Positions 47,311 to 58,493 of a stretch of DNA of 64,000 bases are shown in pieces. Below the pieces are notes generated by a model, which saw only the letters and a list, made by a program, of their open reading frames with translations, did no database searches and had not been told where the DNA came from. Where the stretch lies: positions 224,501 through 288,500 of the forward strand of contig JAGKQI010000092.1 in NCBI GenBank assembly GCA_018806915.1, read 5' to 3'. Position 1 is the first letter of the stretch, and each line of letters opens with the position of its first letter. Made by a program: the position numbers and the translations under genes. This DNA is from Phytophthora colocasiae (taxonomy: Eukaryota > Oomycota > Peronosporomycetes > Peronosporales > Peronosporaceae).

Positions 47311-48585
47311 CGTTCCTACAAACACTTAACACAAACCTACGTTAGTCTACACTCTTACTTTCTTCATTGTCTACTTCTTCACGCTTCTTTTTGTGCTTGA
47401 AAAAAACGTGCGGTAAGCGGTTCCAGATGCCGCGGCAAAAAGATTTCCTTTTTCCCGAAGTAGAAGGTCTCAGTTCGCCGCTAAACAAAAGGTAAGCCAT
47501 AAGCCCTCAAGTCACTGTCCCCAATGACTCGGCAGGTCCGCGACCATGCCACGTGGCTGTCCGCACGCGCCCTGTCGCGGACTCGGAAGCACGGGACTGG
47601 GGTCACCCCCAAAACCAACGTGCCGGTCCCATACACGACCACTCTCCGAGGATAAGGCAGGCGGCCCGGCTAAGCCGGCTCTTCTCGCCACATGGATCTG
47701 CCTCAGCGCCTCGGCGGGGTATGAGACTTCCCATGCTGCTGGCGGGCAAACATGGGCGCCTCAGGGTCGCGGCTCCGGAGAGCAAAGGTGCGACAGGACT
47801 AAACCTTAGTACGTGCAACGGGGTCCAGCTGCAACCTCCTTATCGCCCTCGTGTCCTGGAATTGTGCCTCCGGGGGTAGAAATCCCCGCCTCGGAACGAC
47901 ACGTTTTGCCAGAGAGGAACGAAACTGTGACTCTACTGTAACGTTTGCTTCGAGAGGGTCGTCCTGGCAACTCTGGGCAGGGAATGGGCTCCTCTGGGGG
48001 CTGGCTAGGCCGCATCAGTATGGCAAATCTTAGGATGCCCATCCTCCGTGCAGTGGTGGATATCTCACCCAATGCACGGCTCCGGTTTCCCTCTCTAACG
48101 CGCACAGTAAGTCTTGGTTGCCCCAGAAGGTACCAGTTCTCCCAACAGGCGGAACTCCCGAAGCCGTAAAGACTTTATTAATACTTTAATATTCTATGTG
48201 GCTACACCTACCTACCTTCTCTGCGGCGCTCGCTTCCTCTAAGCTGCTGTAGAGCCCGCGCCGTTCGCGCTCCAAGTGTCGTCGCCGGCGCCGATGTTGA
48301 AATGAGCGAAAATGTGAATCGAAACAATTCGATTAGGTTCGAAAAATTCGATTAAGTTCGAGAACGTTCCAGATAAGTCCGAATAATTACGTGGACAGTG
48401 CTAGTTTTGTAATTTCTGGAAAGAAGTTTCCAGTCAATAAGGTAGGTGCAGCTGCTTTGATGGGAGGAAAATGTATAGAAATGTATCGAGACGCGCACCA
48501 AAAAAGATGCCACTCGAAAGGCTCAGGCCGGTGGAAAGGGGCGTGACCGACGGACAGACACGTTATGATCTTACTGTGAAGTTGA
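47311..48585 (-). other. Helitron copy 1 non-coding 5' region
   Basis: 1.27 kb between the RepHel start and the 5' TC end. It must contain the promoter. A G/C-rich middle part (about 47520-48130) has no convincing frame and could be captured foreign sequence. An A/T-rich part near the end carries two copies of ATTCGATTARGTTCGA (48326-48362). The same region in copy 2 shows small rearrangements. Confidence 0.5.
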
Positions 48586-51500
48586 CTAGCGCTCTGGGCG
48601 CCCGCTACGCGGGCGCGTGGGCATAGTTGGTCCCAGTAGTTTGGGTAAGGTTCATAAAGACCAGTGAAGTTGAAAATATTACATGAAAGTAAGAGATTTT
48701 ATTCAAAAGAAATATGAACTTAGAACTCGAAGATCTCCCGATAGACAATGTTCTTGGTGTGTACGTTCCCGTCTTCGTCGATCGCTTCCGGGTCCACGGC
48801 TATCTTGATCGCCTTCCTTGAAGTTACCCTCGACAACGCGACATACAGCTGTCCATGCGCGAACACAGGGGACTCGAGGTAGATCCCTACGTGGTGGATA
48901 GACTGTCCTTGGGCCTTGTTGATCGTCATCGCGAATGCCGGAACCACAGGAAACTGTTTTCGCCGAAGCTTGAACGGGAATTCCTTGTCGTCGTCTTCAT
49001 TGTAGAAGATGATGCGCGGAATGAATACTCGCTTTCCCTTGAACGGCCCAGTCATAATCGTAGCTTCAATGCTTCGCTCACGCAGTGACACCACTCGGAG
49101 TCGTGTTCCGTTACACAACCCCTGCGTCGCTGTTCAGGTTGCGAATCATAATGATCGGAGTTCCAACTTTCAATACAATTCGGTGTGGTGGAATTCCAGA
49201 GAAATTCAGAGAGTTCAAGAACTCTGGCTCAAACATGTTTGGATCCGCTACACCTTCAAGACTGTCAACAGAGAGGTACTCTTTTGTTTCTCCCGATAGA
49301 CGTTCCGAGACCATGTCGTTGATTCGCCTCACACTTGTGTTCGTTGGTGCCAAAATGGCTCGTTCAACGAAGTAGTCATCCGGAAGATTGTCGTCACCAA
49401 CACCAGGATACACTGCATCAATAAGCGCATTGACATTGCGCTTCCGCCTGTTCTCATCCGGATCATCAACATCTTGATCAGCAGATGTTTCCATTGGCGG
49501 TAGAAGATTGAAGTTTGGAGGTGCTTCCATGTCTTCGTTCTCTTTGGTTTCTTCGTCATCCCATCGATCTTCCCCTCGTGTGCCTGGTATAATGCACATG
49601 TCAAGTGGAAGACATATGTCGCTCTCACTGATATCGGAGTTCACTGGATATCGACCTTCCCCAATCTGGAAGCAAGAAGTCGGAAAACTCTGCCAATTCA
49701 GCGGCGCTTGCTGGGTCTGGAGCCGTCTGAACACGCATATTCTCCGTCAGACGCACTTGTCGTAAATGGCTCCACAGTGCGGAAGACTTGAAGCAAGCAT
49801 CCAGCGTTTCTGCCCGAGTAGCATCCTTCAACACAGGCAGGATCTGTCGATGGTCTCCACTGAAAACCATGACCTTGCCTCCGAATGGCTCCAACTCGTT
49901 CTTCATAATATCCCGGAACGACCGATCCACAGCTTCGAAGCACGCTCGATTCATCATAGGAGCTTCGTCCCAGATGATTAAACTTGCCTTGCGGATCAGT
50001 TCTGCCTTCTGGCTCTGCCAAGACAGACTACATGTCGAAAACTCGGACAGTTTAAGCGGAATCCGAAACGTAGAATGTGCCGTGTGTCCTCCTGTCAATA
50101 ACGTCGCTGCGATTCCACTGGAAGCCACTGCTATCGCCACCTTTCTCTGTAGACGGACATGAGCAAGTATCTGCTCCAGCAAGAACGATTTACCAGTTCC
50201 ACCCGGACCGTCCACAAAAAACAGCTTCTGTCCACCGACTGGGCGGTTTACAGCTTCGATGACTTGGTCAAAAATGTCTTTCTGGTTCTGGTTCATCTGA
50301 TCCGCAAGCGTCGCAGTTCTCTCAAGGTCGTCCGGTTCGTACGCGGCTACCTCCTGTGCGACGATATCCATAGGATCAGCAGACTGGCGTGCGACTTCAT
50401 CAGAAACGTCGCTGTACGTTTCGAGACCAGGAAGTCCATACATACGCAGCGTTTTCCCGTTCGAAATCAAATAGTCCGCCAGCCACATCAGGCACTTGTA
50501 CTCTGCCATGCGCAAGCTGACTTCTTCGTCACGGTCAATGTTGTTTTGTGCGTCTCTTCCCTGGATGGATCTGAAAAAGTCTTCTGACAAATCCTTCTTA
50601 AACCGATCCCACAGAGCAGCGGCATGGTCGGGTAGCGAGTAAACCAAAATGATTCCCAAAAGTTGTCGCAAAGCGGATGGCATCTTATACGAAACTGCCT
50701 CCGCTAAGCATTCTTCCCACTCTTGATCATTCTCCAAGTACCCAGCAGCCAGTGCTGCGTCGTGAAAGGTATCATAAACCACTCCATTCACTGTGCGAAT
50801 ATCTTCGAATGATTGGGGTGATCGCCGATGGCACAGTAGAAGTCGAAGGTAAAACCGCTCTGGGTCTTGTGGCGAGACGTGCACCAATCTACCCAGCGAA
50901 GCTACGTATCTTCTGTACGGTACCCAATACTTCAAACGGTCATCCCACCTGTACTTCACCGGCACATCCTTGTACAACAAATCAGCGGTTCCTTCTGGGT
51001 CTTGCATGCACAGGTTGAAAAACGCTGTTAATTTCGTTCGATCTCCTCGGCGGACCAAATTCTGAAGCTGTGGAGTCGTTGCATGATCTCGATACGTGAC
51101 CAGACTCATTCCTTCCAGGTGGATAGGAAGAGTCACAACGGCATGTGATGAAGCTTGTGTGGGAAATCGAACAGTCGCATGCAAGCCTCTACCGGAGAAA
51201 TATAACGACCCAGTAAGTACTGAAGAATCTCGTTCGCCTGAATTTCCTCTCCTTCAATAGTGATCGTCGTCATATCCGAACCCTTGTAGACATACTTGTA
51301 GATGTACTTCACCGCCTTGTTTGTAGCGCATACTTCCACGTTGATGTGACAGTCATATTTCTGCGATAGGAACGGGTTGTAAGGTACGACCCACTGGTTG
51401 ATCTTTGCGTTATCCCACACCTTCCCCTTGTGCCTCAGAATCCCTTCAGGTCGACGACGTCTCTTGTACGTAGGATACTTATCCTCAGCCATTATCGTTT

Positions 51501-54500
51501 CTTCTGCGAACTGTTTGGGGAATTTCTTGGAGCATTTACCGTTCTTCATGCAGGGACAGTTGGGATTTTGTTGCCCACAGGGACCGTGCAACATATTTGA
51601 AATGACGGTTTCATAGAGCTCAGGGTGTGTCTCCTTGTCTGGTAGCTCGGCTGACGTCAACCGGTCGACATCCTCCGCCGTTGTGGGTTTGTCTTCCGGT
51701 CGCATAATCAGCAGGATATGGGCGTGTGGCAGTCCACGTTTTTGGTATTCCACCACGTGAACCCGGGCAGCTACAATACCCAGCAGGCCTTCGTCGAGGT
51801 CCTTGTTGAGGGCCTTCAGCTTCTGCATGAACACACGCGCAACAATGTCCGGTCGATCAGATGCCTTCTCTCCACGTTTAAGATTTTCCTTGATTTCAGA
51901 CCAGTTCGGGTTACACGTCATGGTGATGAACAGATTGGGTGCACCCGTCTCTCGAACTATAGCCATTGCATCCAGGAAACGCTGGTACATGTAGCGCGGC
52001 CCTCCCGTAAAGGTTGGAGGTATAATAACCTTACGGCCGATGTTTTCTGCTTCAGGTTCAGCTGGATCTACCCCTGTGTCCCGTGGCTGTCGTGTTGTAG
52101 CCGTTGACCTACGTTGTGCCACTTCCTCATTTGCAGCCACTCTGTGTACATCGACAGATTCGTTCCGCAGGGCATCGGTAAGACCTTGCAGTGTTTCCAA
52201 TCTGTACTGAAGTTGGTTCTTTTCTATGAACCGCAGGCGTTCTTGCTCACACTTGGCCCATTGGTCCACACAATACTGCTGGGTCAGGCGACCTCCTCGG
52301 AGAATGAGAGAACGCGCCACATGCAATCGAAGCCGGAGGTCCTCATCGTGAGGGAGAAACTCATTGAGACGCAGAGCAGGGTTATCACCAGGTCTTGCTT
52401 CACCAGCAGCTAATTCCCGTGCAAACTGCTCCACGGCTGCTTGGTACGCCGGTCCAGCACGATCAATCAACAGTCTGCGAGCGTTTAGAAACTGTCGTGT
52501 GTACCCGTTGTGGGCAGTCATCACCTGATCGATTGTTCCCAGTATGGCCGGGTCCAGTCCATCTGTCATCCCCATACGGCTTGCTACGCGTGCTTCCATA
52601 TCCGGATCATTAATGTATACTTGCGCAAACATCGGTCGCCGGTTCGGTGGTGGTAGCAATGCTCCCATGCGATGACAGACAGATCCCTGTACGCGGAAGT
52701 TGTATACACCACTTCGAGTTACCCTCTCATCGACGTTGAGAGAGCGGGTACGTGAGGATCCCATTGAGGTGAACGCGAAGACGTTGTTGTATGCGCGGAT
52801 CGATTGCTTAAATCTCGGGTTGCCAAACAGTGTGTTAAGTTCAGCTGGAGCTTCGCGACTGGGAGGAACATCCACCAATCCCTTACGACAACAATTTCCT
52901 TCGCTTTCATCCGGAAATTTCCAAGCGCCGCAGTGCTGACACACTCGCTCGTGCTCCAGGGTATCGTCCGTGTACCGGGTGAAATAATGGCGACCGCCAG
53001 GAATGATAGCGGGATCGAACTCTTCGTAGTACGCAAGCCCTTTTTGGTACTTTCGAGACCGGCGTTGAAATCGGACTTCCTCTCTTCGACGATCAAGATC
53101 TTCCTCCGTCATAGCCGCTCGTGTCGCTCGTCGAGCGGTGGCGTCTTGATCACGTACAGTCTGACGCTCTTCCTCCGTCATGGCATCTCTTGTCGCTCGT
53201 CGAACAGCGGTGTCTTCTTCTAATTCACCGGGATTCATTAGCGCTCGCCGAGCTCTCACATGTTCGGCATCTTGTTGCCGATCTCGATCTATTTGCGACT
53301 CCGATCGGTTCGCCCTTGCCCGACGTTTCCTCTCCGCATCTGCCGCACGAACGCGAGCTAATTGAGACGGTGTCATATTGGCTCGGGAACGCCTGGCTGT
53401 TGAACTAAGTCGTGGCTCTTGTTGATTATTTGTTGCAGGTTCCATACCTACTGCAAACCCAGAGTCGGCAGGTCGAGGAGGTTCTGCAACTGCGATTGAA
53501 GCACTTGCCACCGTCGCATTTTGTTCCGACCCAATATCAACAGCCTGCAGCGCGCTGACAACGGCCGGAATGGAGTCTGCATTCTCCTGTTCTCTCGTCT
53601 CAGACTGCTGCTTTCTAAACCGAATCAAAGCTGCACTGAGGGTCTTCATCCGTCGTCGCTTTGCAGCAGGTTCTTCGTGACCTTCTGGCGCGCGATAAGC
53701 TGCTTTGATTTCTTCTTCGCTTCCATACTTGCGCTTTCTCCCCATCGTTCCTACAAACACTTAACACAAACCTACGTTAGTCTACACTCTTACTTTCTTC
53801 ATTGTCTACTTCTTCACGCTTCTTTTTGTGCTTGAAAAAAACGTGCGGTAAGCGGTTCCAGATGCCGCGGCAAAAAGATTTCCTTTTTCCCGAAGTAGAA
53901 GGTCTCAGTTCGCCGCTAAACAAAAGGTAAGCCATAAGCCCTCAAGTCACTGTCCCCAATGACTCGGCAGGTCCGCGACCATGCCACGTGGCTGTCCGCA
54001 CGCGCCCTGTCGCGGACTCGAAGCTTACGGGACTGGGGTCACCCCCAAAACCAACGTGCCGGTCCCATACACGACCACTCTCCGAGGATAAGGCAGGCGG
54101 CCCGGCTAAGCCGGCTCTTCTCGCCACATGGATCTGCCTCAGCGCCTCGGCGGGGTATGAGACTTCCCATGCTGCTGGCGGGCAAACATGGGCGCCTCAG
54201 GGTCGCGGCTCCGGAGAGCAAAGGTGCGACAGGACTAAACCTTAGTACGTGCAACGGGGTCCAGCTGCAACCTCCTTATCGCCCTCGTGTCCTGGAATTG
54301 TGCCTCCGGGGGTAGAAATCCCCGCCTCGGAACGACACGTTTTGCCAGAGAGGAACGAAACTGTGACTCTACTGTAACGTTTGCTTCGAGAGGGTCGTCC
54401 TGGCAACTCTGGGCAGGGAATGGGCTCCTCTGGGGGGCTGGCTAGGCCGCATCAGTATGGCCGTCTTAGGATGCCCATCCCTCCGTGCAGTGGTGGATAT

Positions 54501-55022
54501 CTCACCCAATGCACGGCTCCGGTTTCCCTCTCTAACGCGCACAGTAAGTCTTGGTTGCCCCAGAAGGTACCAGTTCTCCCAACAGGCGGAACTCCCGAAG
54601 CCGTAAAGACTTTATTAATACTTTAATATTCTATGTGGCTACACCTACCTACCTTCTCTGCGGCGCTCGCTTCCTCTAAGCTGCTGTAGAGCCCGCGCCG
54701 TTCGCGCTCCAAGTGTCGTCGCCGGCGCCGATGTTGAAATGAGCGAAAATGTGAATCGAAACAATTCGATTAGGTTCGAAAAATTCGATTAAGTTCGAGA
54801 ACGTTCCAGATAAGTCCGAATAATTACGTGGACAGTGCTAGTTTTGTAATTTCTGGAAAGAAGTTTCCAGTCAATAAGGTAGGTGCAGCTGCTTTGATGG
54901 GAGGAAAATGTATAGAAATGTATCGAGACGCGCACCAAAAAAGATGCCACTCGAAAGGCTCAGGCCGGTGGAAAGGGGCGTGACCGACGGACAGACACGT
55001 TATGATCTTACTGTGAAGTTGA
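48586..55022 (-). mobile_element. Autonomous-type Helitron, copy 2 (6437 bp)
   Basis: Near-identical to copy 1 with the same 3' hairpin and CTAG (48586-48589) and the same 5' end TCAACTTC (at 55022). It lies head-to-tail with copy 1. Differences seen: three one-base indels and a few substitutions in the gene, and a few short changes in the 5' region (near 54020-54030 and 54430-54480). Confidence 0.95.
48720..53745 (-). pseudogene. RepHel of copy 2, three one-base frameshifts
   Basis: Same protein as copy 1 but broken: one C missing near 51167 (just after the Rep Tyr region), one G extra near 49668 and one C extra in a C-run at 49119-49122. ORF pieces are 53745-51133, 51184-49625, 49734-49111 and 49118-48720. 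The Rep half is intact, the helicase half displaced. At least one substitution (N to S after the 'SDISE' stretch) also separates the copies. Two of the indels are in short homopolymers, so a sequencing or assembly error is possible. Confidence 0.9.
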
Positions 55023-58000
55023 CTAGCCGAGTGCCGCCCGCTTTTGCGGGCGGTGTGTATGTGTTTGGGTGAAGCCCGAGGTGCTCACTGTTCCAGTTCG
55101 CCCCACTACTCACCATCGGCGCCACACCTTCGGCGCGCGCCAGTTGGCCGAGGTGCTACCTTCGCTTCGCTCGGTAGGATGTATTTTAGCCAATCACCAG
55201 TGGGGGCTGCGAGCTCGCGAGCTCGCAGCTACTATTTCGTACTTATCGAAGCAATTTTAGCCGAGTGCCGCCCGCTTTTGCGGGCGGTTTGTATGTGTTT
55301 GGTCGAAACCCGTGGGGCTCACTGTTCCAGTTCGCCCCACTACTCACCACCGGCGCCACACCTTCGGCGCGCGCCAGTTGGCCGAGGTGCTACCTTCGCT
55401 TCGCTCGGTAGGATGTATTTTAGCCAATCACCGGTCTGTAAAGCGGGGCAGCTCAGCATTTTAATCGTACTTAGCTTACTTTTGTCCAATTAAATATTTT
55501 GTGGCCGGGTGTGCGGACCAATCAGAGGCCATGGAGAGGGTTATCATTAGTGGGCTATATTTGTAATTTTGGCATTCCTGAGAGCAGTCTAGAACATAGG
55601 GATAGGCTACACCATGGGAAAATACAGTATAGAATACGTACATGTACAAAATGGAGAGACAGGTAGCTACGCAGGTTTATGCGCTACGACGTTGAACAGA
55701 CACACAGACACGGCACTAGCCTAGAGGGCAGAGACTAGCCGAGTGCCGCCCGCTTTTGCGGGCGGTTTGTATGTGTTTGGTTGAAACCCGTGGGGCTCAC
55801 TGTTCCAGTTCGCCCCACTACTCACCATCGGCGCCACACCTTCGGCGCGCGCCAGTTGACCGAGGTGCTACCTTCGCTTCGCTCGGTAGGATGTATTTTA
55901 GCCGAGTGCCGCCCGCTTTTGCGGGCGGTTTATATGTGTTTGGTTGAAACCCGTGGGGCTCACTGTTCCAGTTCGCCCCACTACTCACCATCGGCGCCAC
56001 ACCTTCGGCGCGCGCCAGTTGACCGAGGTGCTACCTTCGCTTCGCTCGGTAGGATGTATTTTAGCCAATCACCGGTCTGTAAAGCGGGGCAGCTCAGCAT
56101 TTTAATCGTACTTTGCTTAATTTTGTCCAATCAAATATTTTGTGGCCGGGTGTGCGGACCAATCAGAGGCCATTGAGAGGGTTATCATTAGTGGGCTATA
56201 TTTGTAATTTTGGCATTCCTGAGAGCAGTCTAGAACATAGGGATAGGCTACACCATGGGAAAATACAGTATAGAATACGTACATGTACAAAATGGAGAGA
56301 CAGGTTGCTACGCAGGTTTATGCGCTACGACGTTGAACACACACACAACGGACACACAGACACACAGACACGGCACTAGCCTAGAGGGCAGAGACTAGCC
56401 GAGTGCCGCCCGCTTTTGCGGGCGGTGTGTATGTGTTTGGTTGAAACCCGTGGGGCTCACTGTTCCAGTTCGCCCCACTACTCACCACCAGCGCCACACC
56501 TTCGGCGCGCGCCAGTTGGCCGAGGTGCTACCTTCGCTTCGCTCGGTAGGATGTATTTTAGCCGAGTGCCGCCCGCTTTTGCGGGCGGTTTGTATGTGTT
56601 TGGGTGAAGCCCGTGGTGCTCACTGTTCCAGTTCGCTATACTACTCACCACCGGCGCCACACCTTCGGCGCGCGCCAGTTGGCCGAGGTGCTACCTTCGC
56701 TTCGCTCGGTAGGATGTATTTTAGCCAATCACCGGTCTGTAAAGCGGGGCAGCTCAGCATTTTAATCGTACTTTGCTTAATTTTGTCCAATCAAATATTT
56801 TGTGGCCGGGTGTGCGGACCAATCAGAGGCCATTGAGAGGGTTATCATTAGTGGGCTATATTTGTAATTTTGTCATTCCTGAGAGCAGTCTAGAACATAG
56901 GGATAGGCTACACCATGGGAAAATACAGTATAGAATACGTACATGTACAAAATGGAGAGACAGGTAGCTACGCAGGTTTATGCGCTAAGACGTTGAACAC
57001 ACACACAACGGACACACAGACGCCGCACTAGCCTAGAGAGTAGATTGAGACTAGTTGAGTACTGAGTGCCAGCCCGCTTTTGCGGGCGGTTTGTATGTGT
57101 TTGGTTGAAACCCGTGGGGCTCACTGTTCCAGTTCGCCCCACTACTCACCATCGGCGCCACACCTTCGGCGCGCGCCAGTTGGCCGAGGTGCTACCTTCG
57201 CTTCGCTCGGTAGGATGTATTTTAGCCAATCACCGGTCTGTAAAGCGGGGCAGCTCAGCATTTTAATCGTACTTTGCTTAAGTTTGTCCAATTAAATATT
57301 TTGTGGCCGTGTGCGGACCAATGTGAGAGGGGTTTCCAGTTCGCCCCACTACTCACCATCGGCGCCACACCTTCGGCGCGCGCCATTGGCATTCGAGGTG
57401 CTGCATAGCGATAGGCTACACCATGGGAAAATACAGTATAGAATACGTACATGTGCAGAAAATGGAGAGACAGGTAGCTACGCAGGTTATGCGCTACGAC
57501 GTTGAACACACACACAGACACACAGACACGGGACTAGCCTACTGTGTTGAGACTGTTGAGTGCCGCCCGCTTTTGCGGGCGGTTTGTATGTGTTTGGTTG
57601 AAACCCGTGGTGCTCACTGTTCCAGTTCGCCCCACTACTCACCATCGGCGCCACACCTTCGGCGCGCGCCAGTTGGCCGAGGTGCTACCTTCGCTTCGCT
57701 CGGTAGGATGTATTTTAGCCAATCACCAGTGGGGGCTACGAGCTCGCGAGCTAGCAGCTACTATTTCGTACTAATCGAAGCAATTTTAGCCGAGTGCCGC
57801 CCGCTTTTGCGGGCGGTTTGTATGTGTTTGGTTGAAACCCGTGGGGCTCACTGTTCCAGTTCGCCCCACTACTCACCATCGGCGCCACACCTTCGGCGCG
57901 CGCCAGTTGGCCGAGGTGCTACCTTCGCTTCGCTCGGTAGGATGCATTTTAGCCAATCACCGGTCTGTAAAGCGGGGCAGCTCAGCATTTTAATCGTACT

Positions 58001-58288
58001 TAGCTTACTTTTGTCCAATTAAATATTTTGTGGCCGGGTGTGCGGACCAATCAGAGGCCATTGAGAGGGTTATCATTAGTGGGCTATATTTGTAATTTTG
58101 GCATTCCTGAGAGCAGTCTAGAACATAGGGATAGGCTACACCATGGGACAATACAGTATAGAATACGTACATGTACAAAATGGAGAGACAGGTAGCTACG
58201 CAGGTTTATGCGCTACGACGTTGAACACACACAACAGACACACGGACACACGGACACACAGACGCCGCACTAGCCTAGAGAGTAGAGA
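55023..58288 (-). mobile_element. Tandem array of five non-autonomous Helitron units
   Basis: Head-to-tail units, each (minus strand) opening with TC and closing with a hairpin CCGCCCGC-AAAA-GCGGGCGG then CACTCGGCTAG. Units: 55023-55734, 55735-56394, 56395-57050, 57051-57552 (rearranged, end altered to CTAGTTGAGTACTGAG) and 57553-58288 (CTAG mutated to CTGT). Four of the five contain a second internal copy of the hairpin end, with TTAG in place of CTAG (55257, 55898, 56558, 57786). Unit bodies share 'CCAATCACCGGTCTGTAAAG' and 'GTTATCATTAGTGGGCTATA'. None encodes a Rep; the short open frames (for example MRAVCMCL...) repeat with the DNA and look accidental. Confidence 0.88.
55206..55229. repeat. 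Perfect 24-bp palindrome
   Basis: Half-site GCTGCGAGCTCG, followed by its exact complement. A decayed version is at 57726-57749. It lies between the two hairpin ends of the first and fifth short units only, in the 70-bp segment that those units have and the 163-bp spaced units lack. Confidence 0.85.
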
Positions 58289-58493
58289 CTAGCCGAGTGC
58301 CGCCCGCTTTGCGGGCGGTGTGTATGTGTTAGGTCCCAACCCGTAGTGCTCGCTGTTCCAGCTCGCCCTACTACTCTGTAGCCCCTGCCTTCGCCTCGCT
58401 CGGAGGGGACAAAAACATACACAGTGTTTCATATGCACAGTGAACATGTATTTGTTGTTATAAAAAATGCAGTGATCTCCTTCTTCCTCTTGC

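Larger units (their letters stand above)
42152..48585 (-). mobile_element. Autonomous Helitron, copy 1 (6434 bp)
   Basis: On the minus strand it begins TCAACTTCACAG (at 48585) and ends CTAG (42152-42155). A perfect 8-bp hairpin with a TAC loop (42164-42182) stands 8 nt before CTAG, the standard Helitron 3' end. The base after CTAG is T, as expected for insertion at AT. It holds one intact RepHel gene and a 1.27-kb non-coding 5' part. Its 5' TC directly abuts the CTAG of copy 2, with no host base between. Confidence 0.95.

Noticed and set aside
55044..58022. Repeated 60-200 codon frames (MRAVCMCL..., MKPVGLTV...) in the short Helitron array
   Set aside because: They arise because the same DNA unit is repeated; no start context, domain or independent conservation is seen.
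55023..58288. CRISPR-like regular repeats
   Set aside because: Units are hundreds of bp with terminal hairpins and CTAG/TC joints, in a eukaryotic setting; they are Helitron units.
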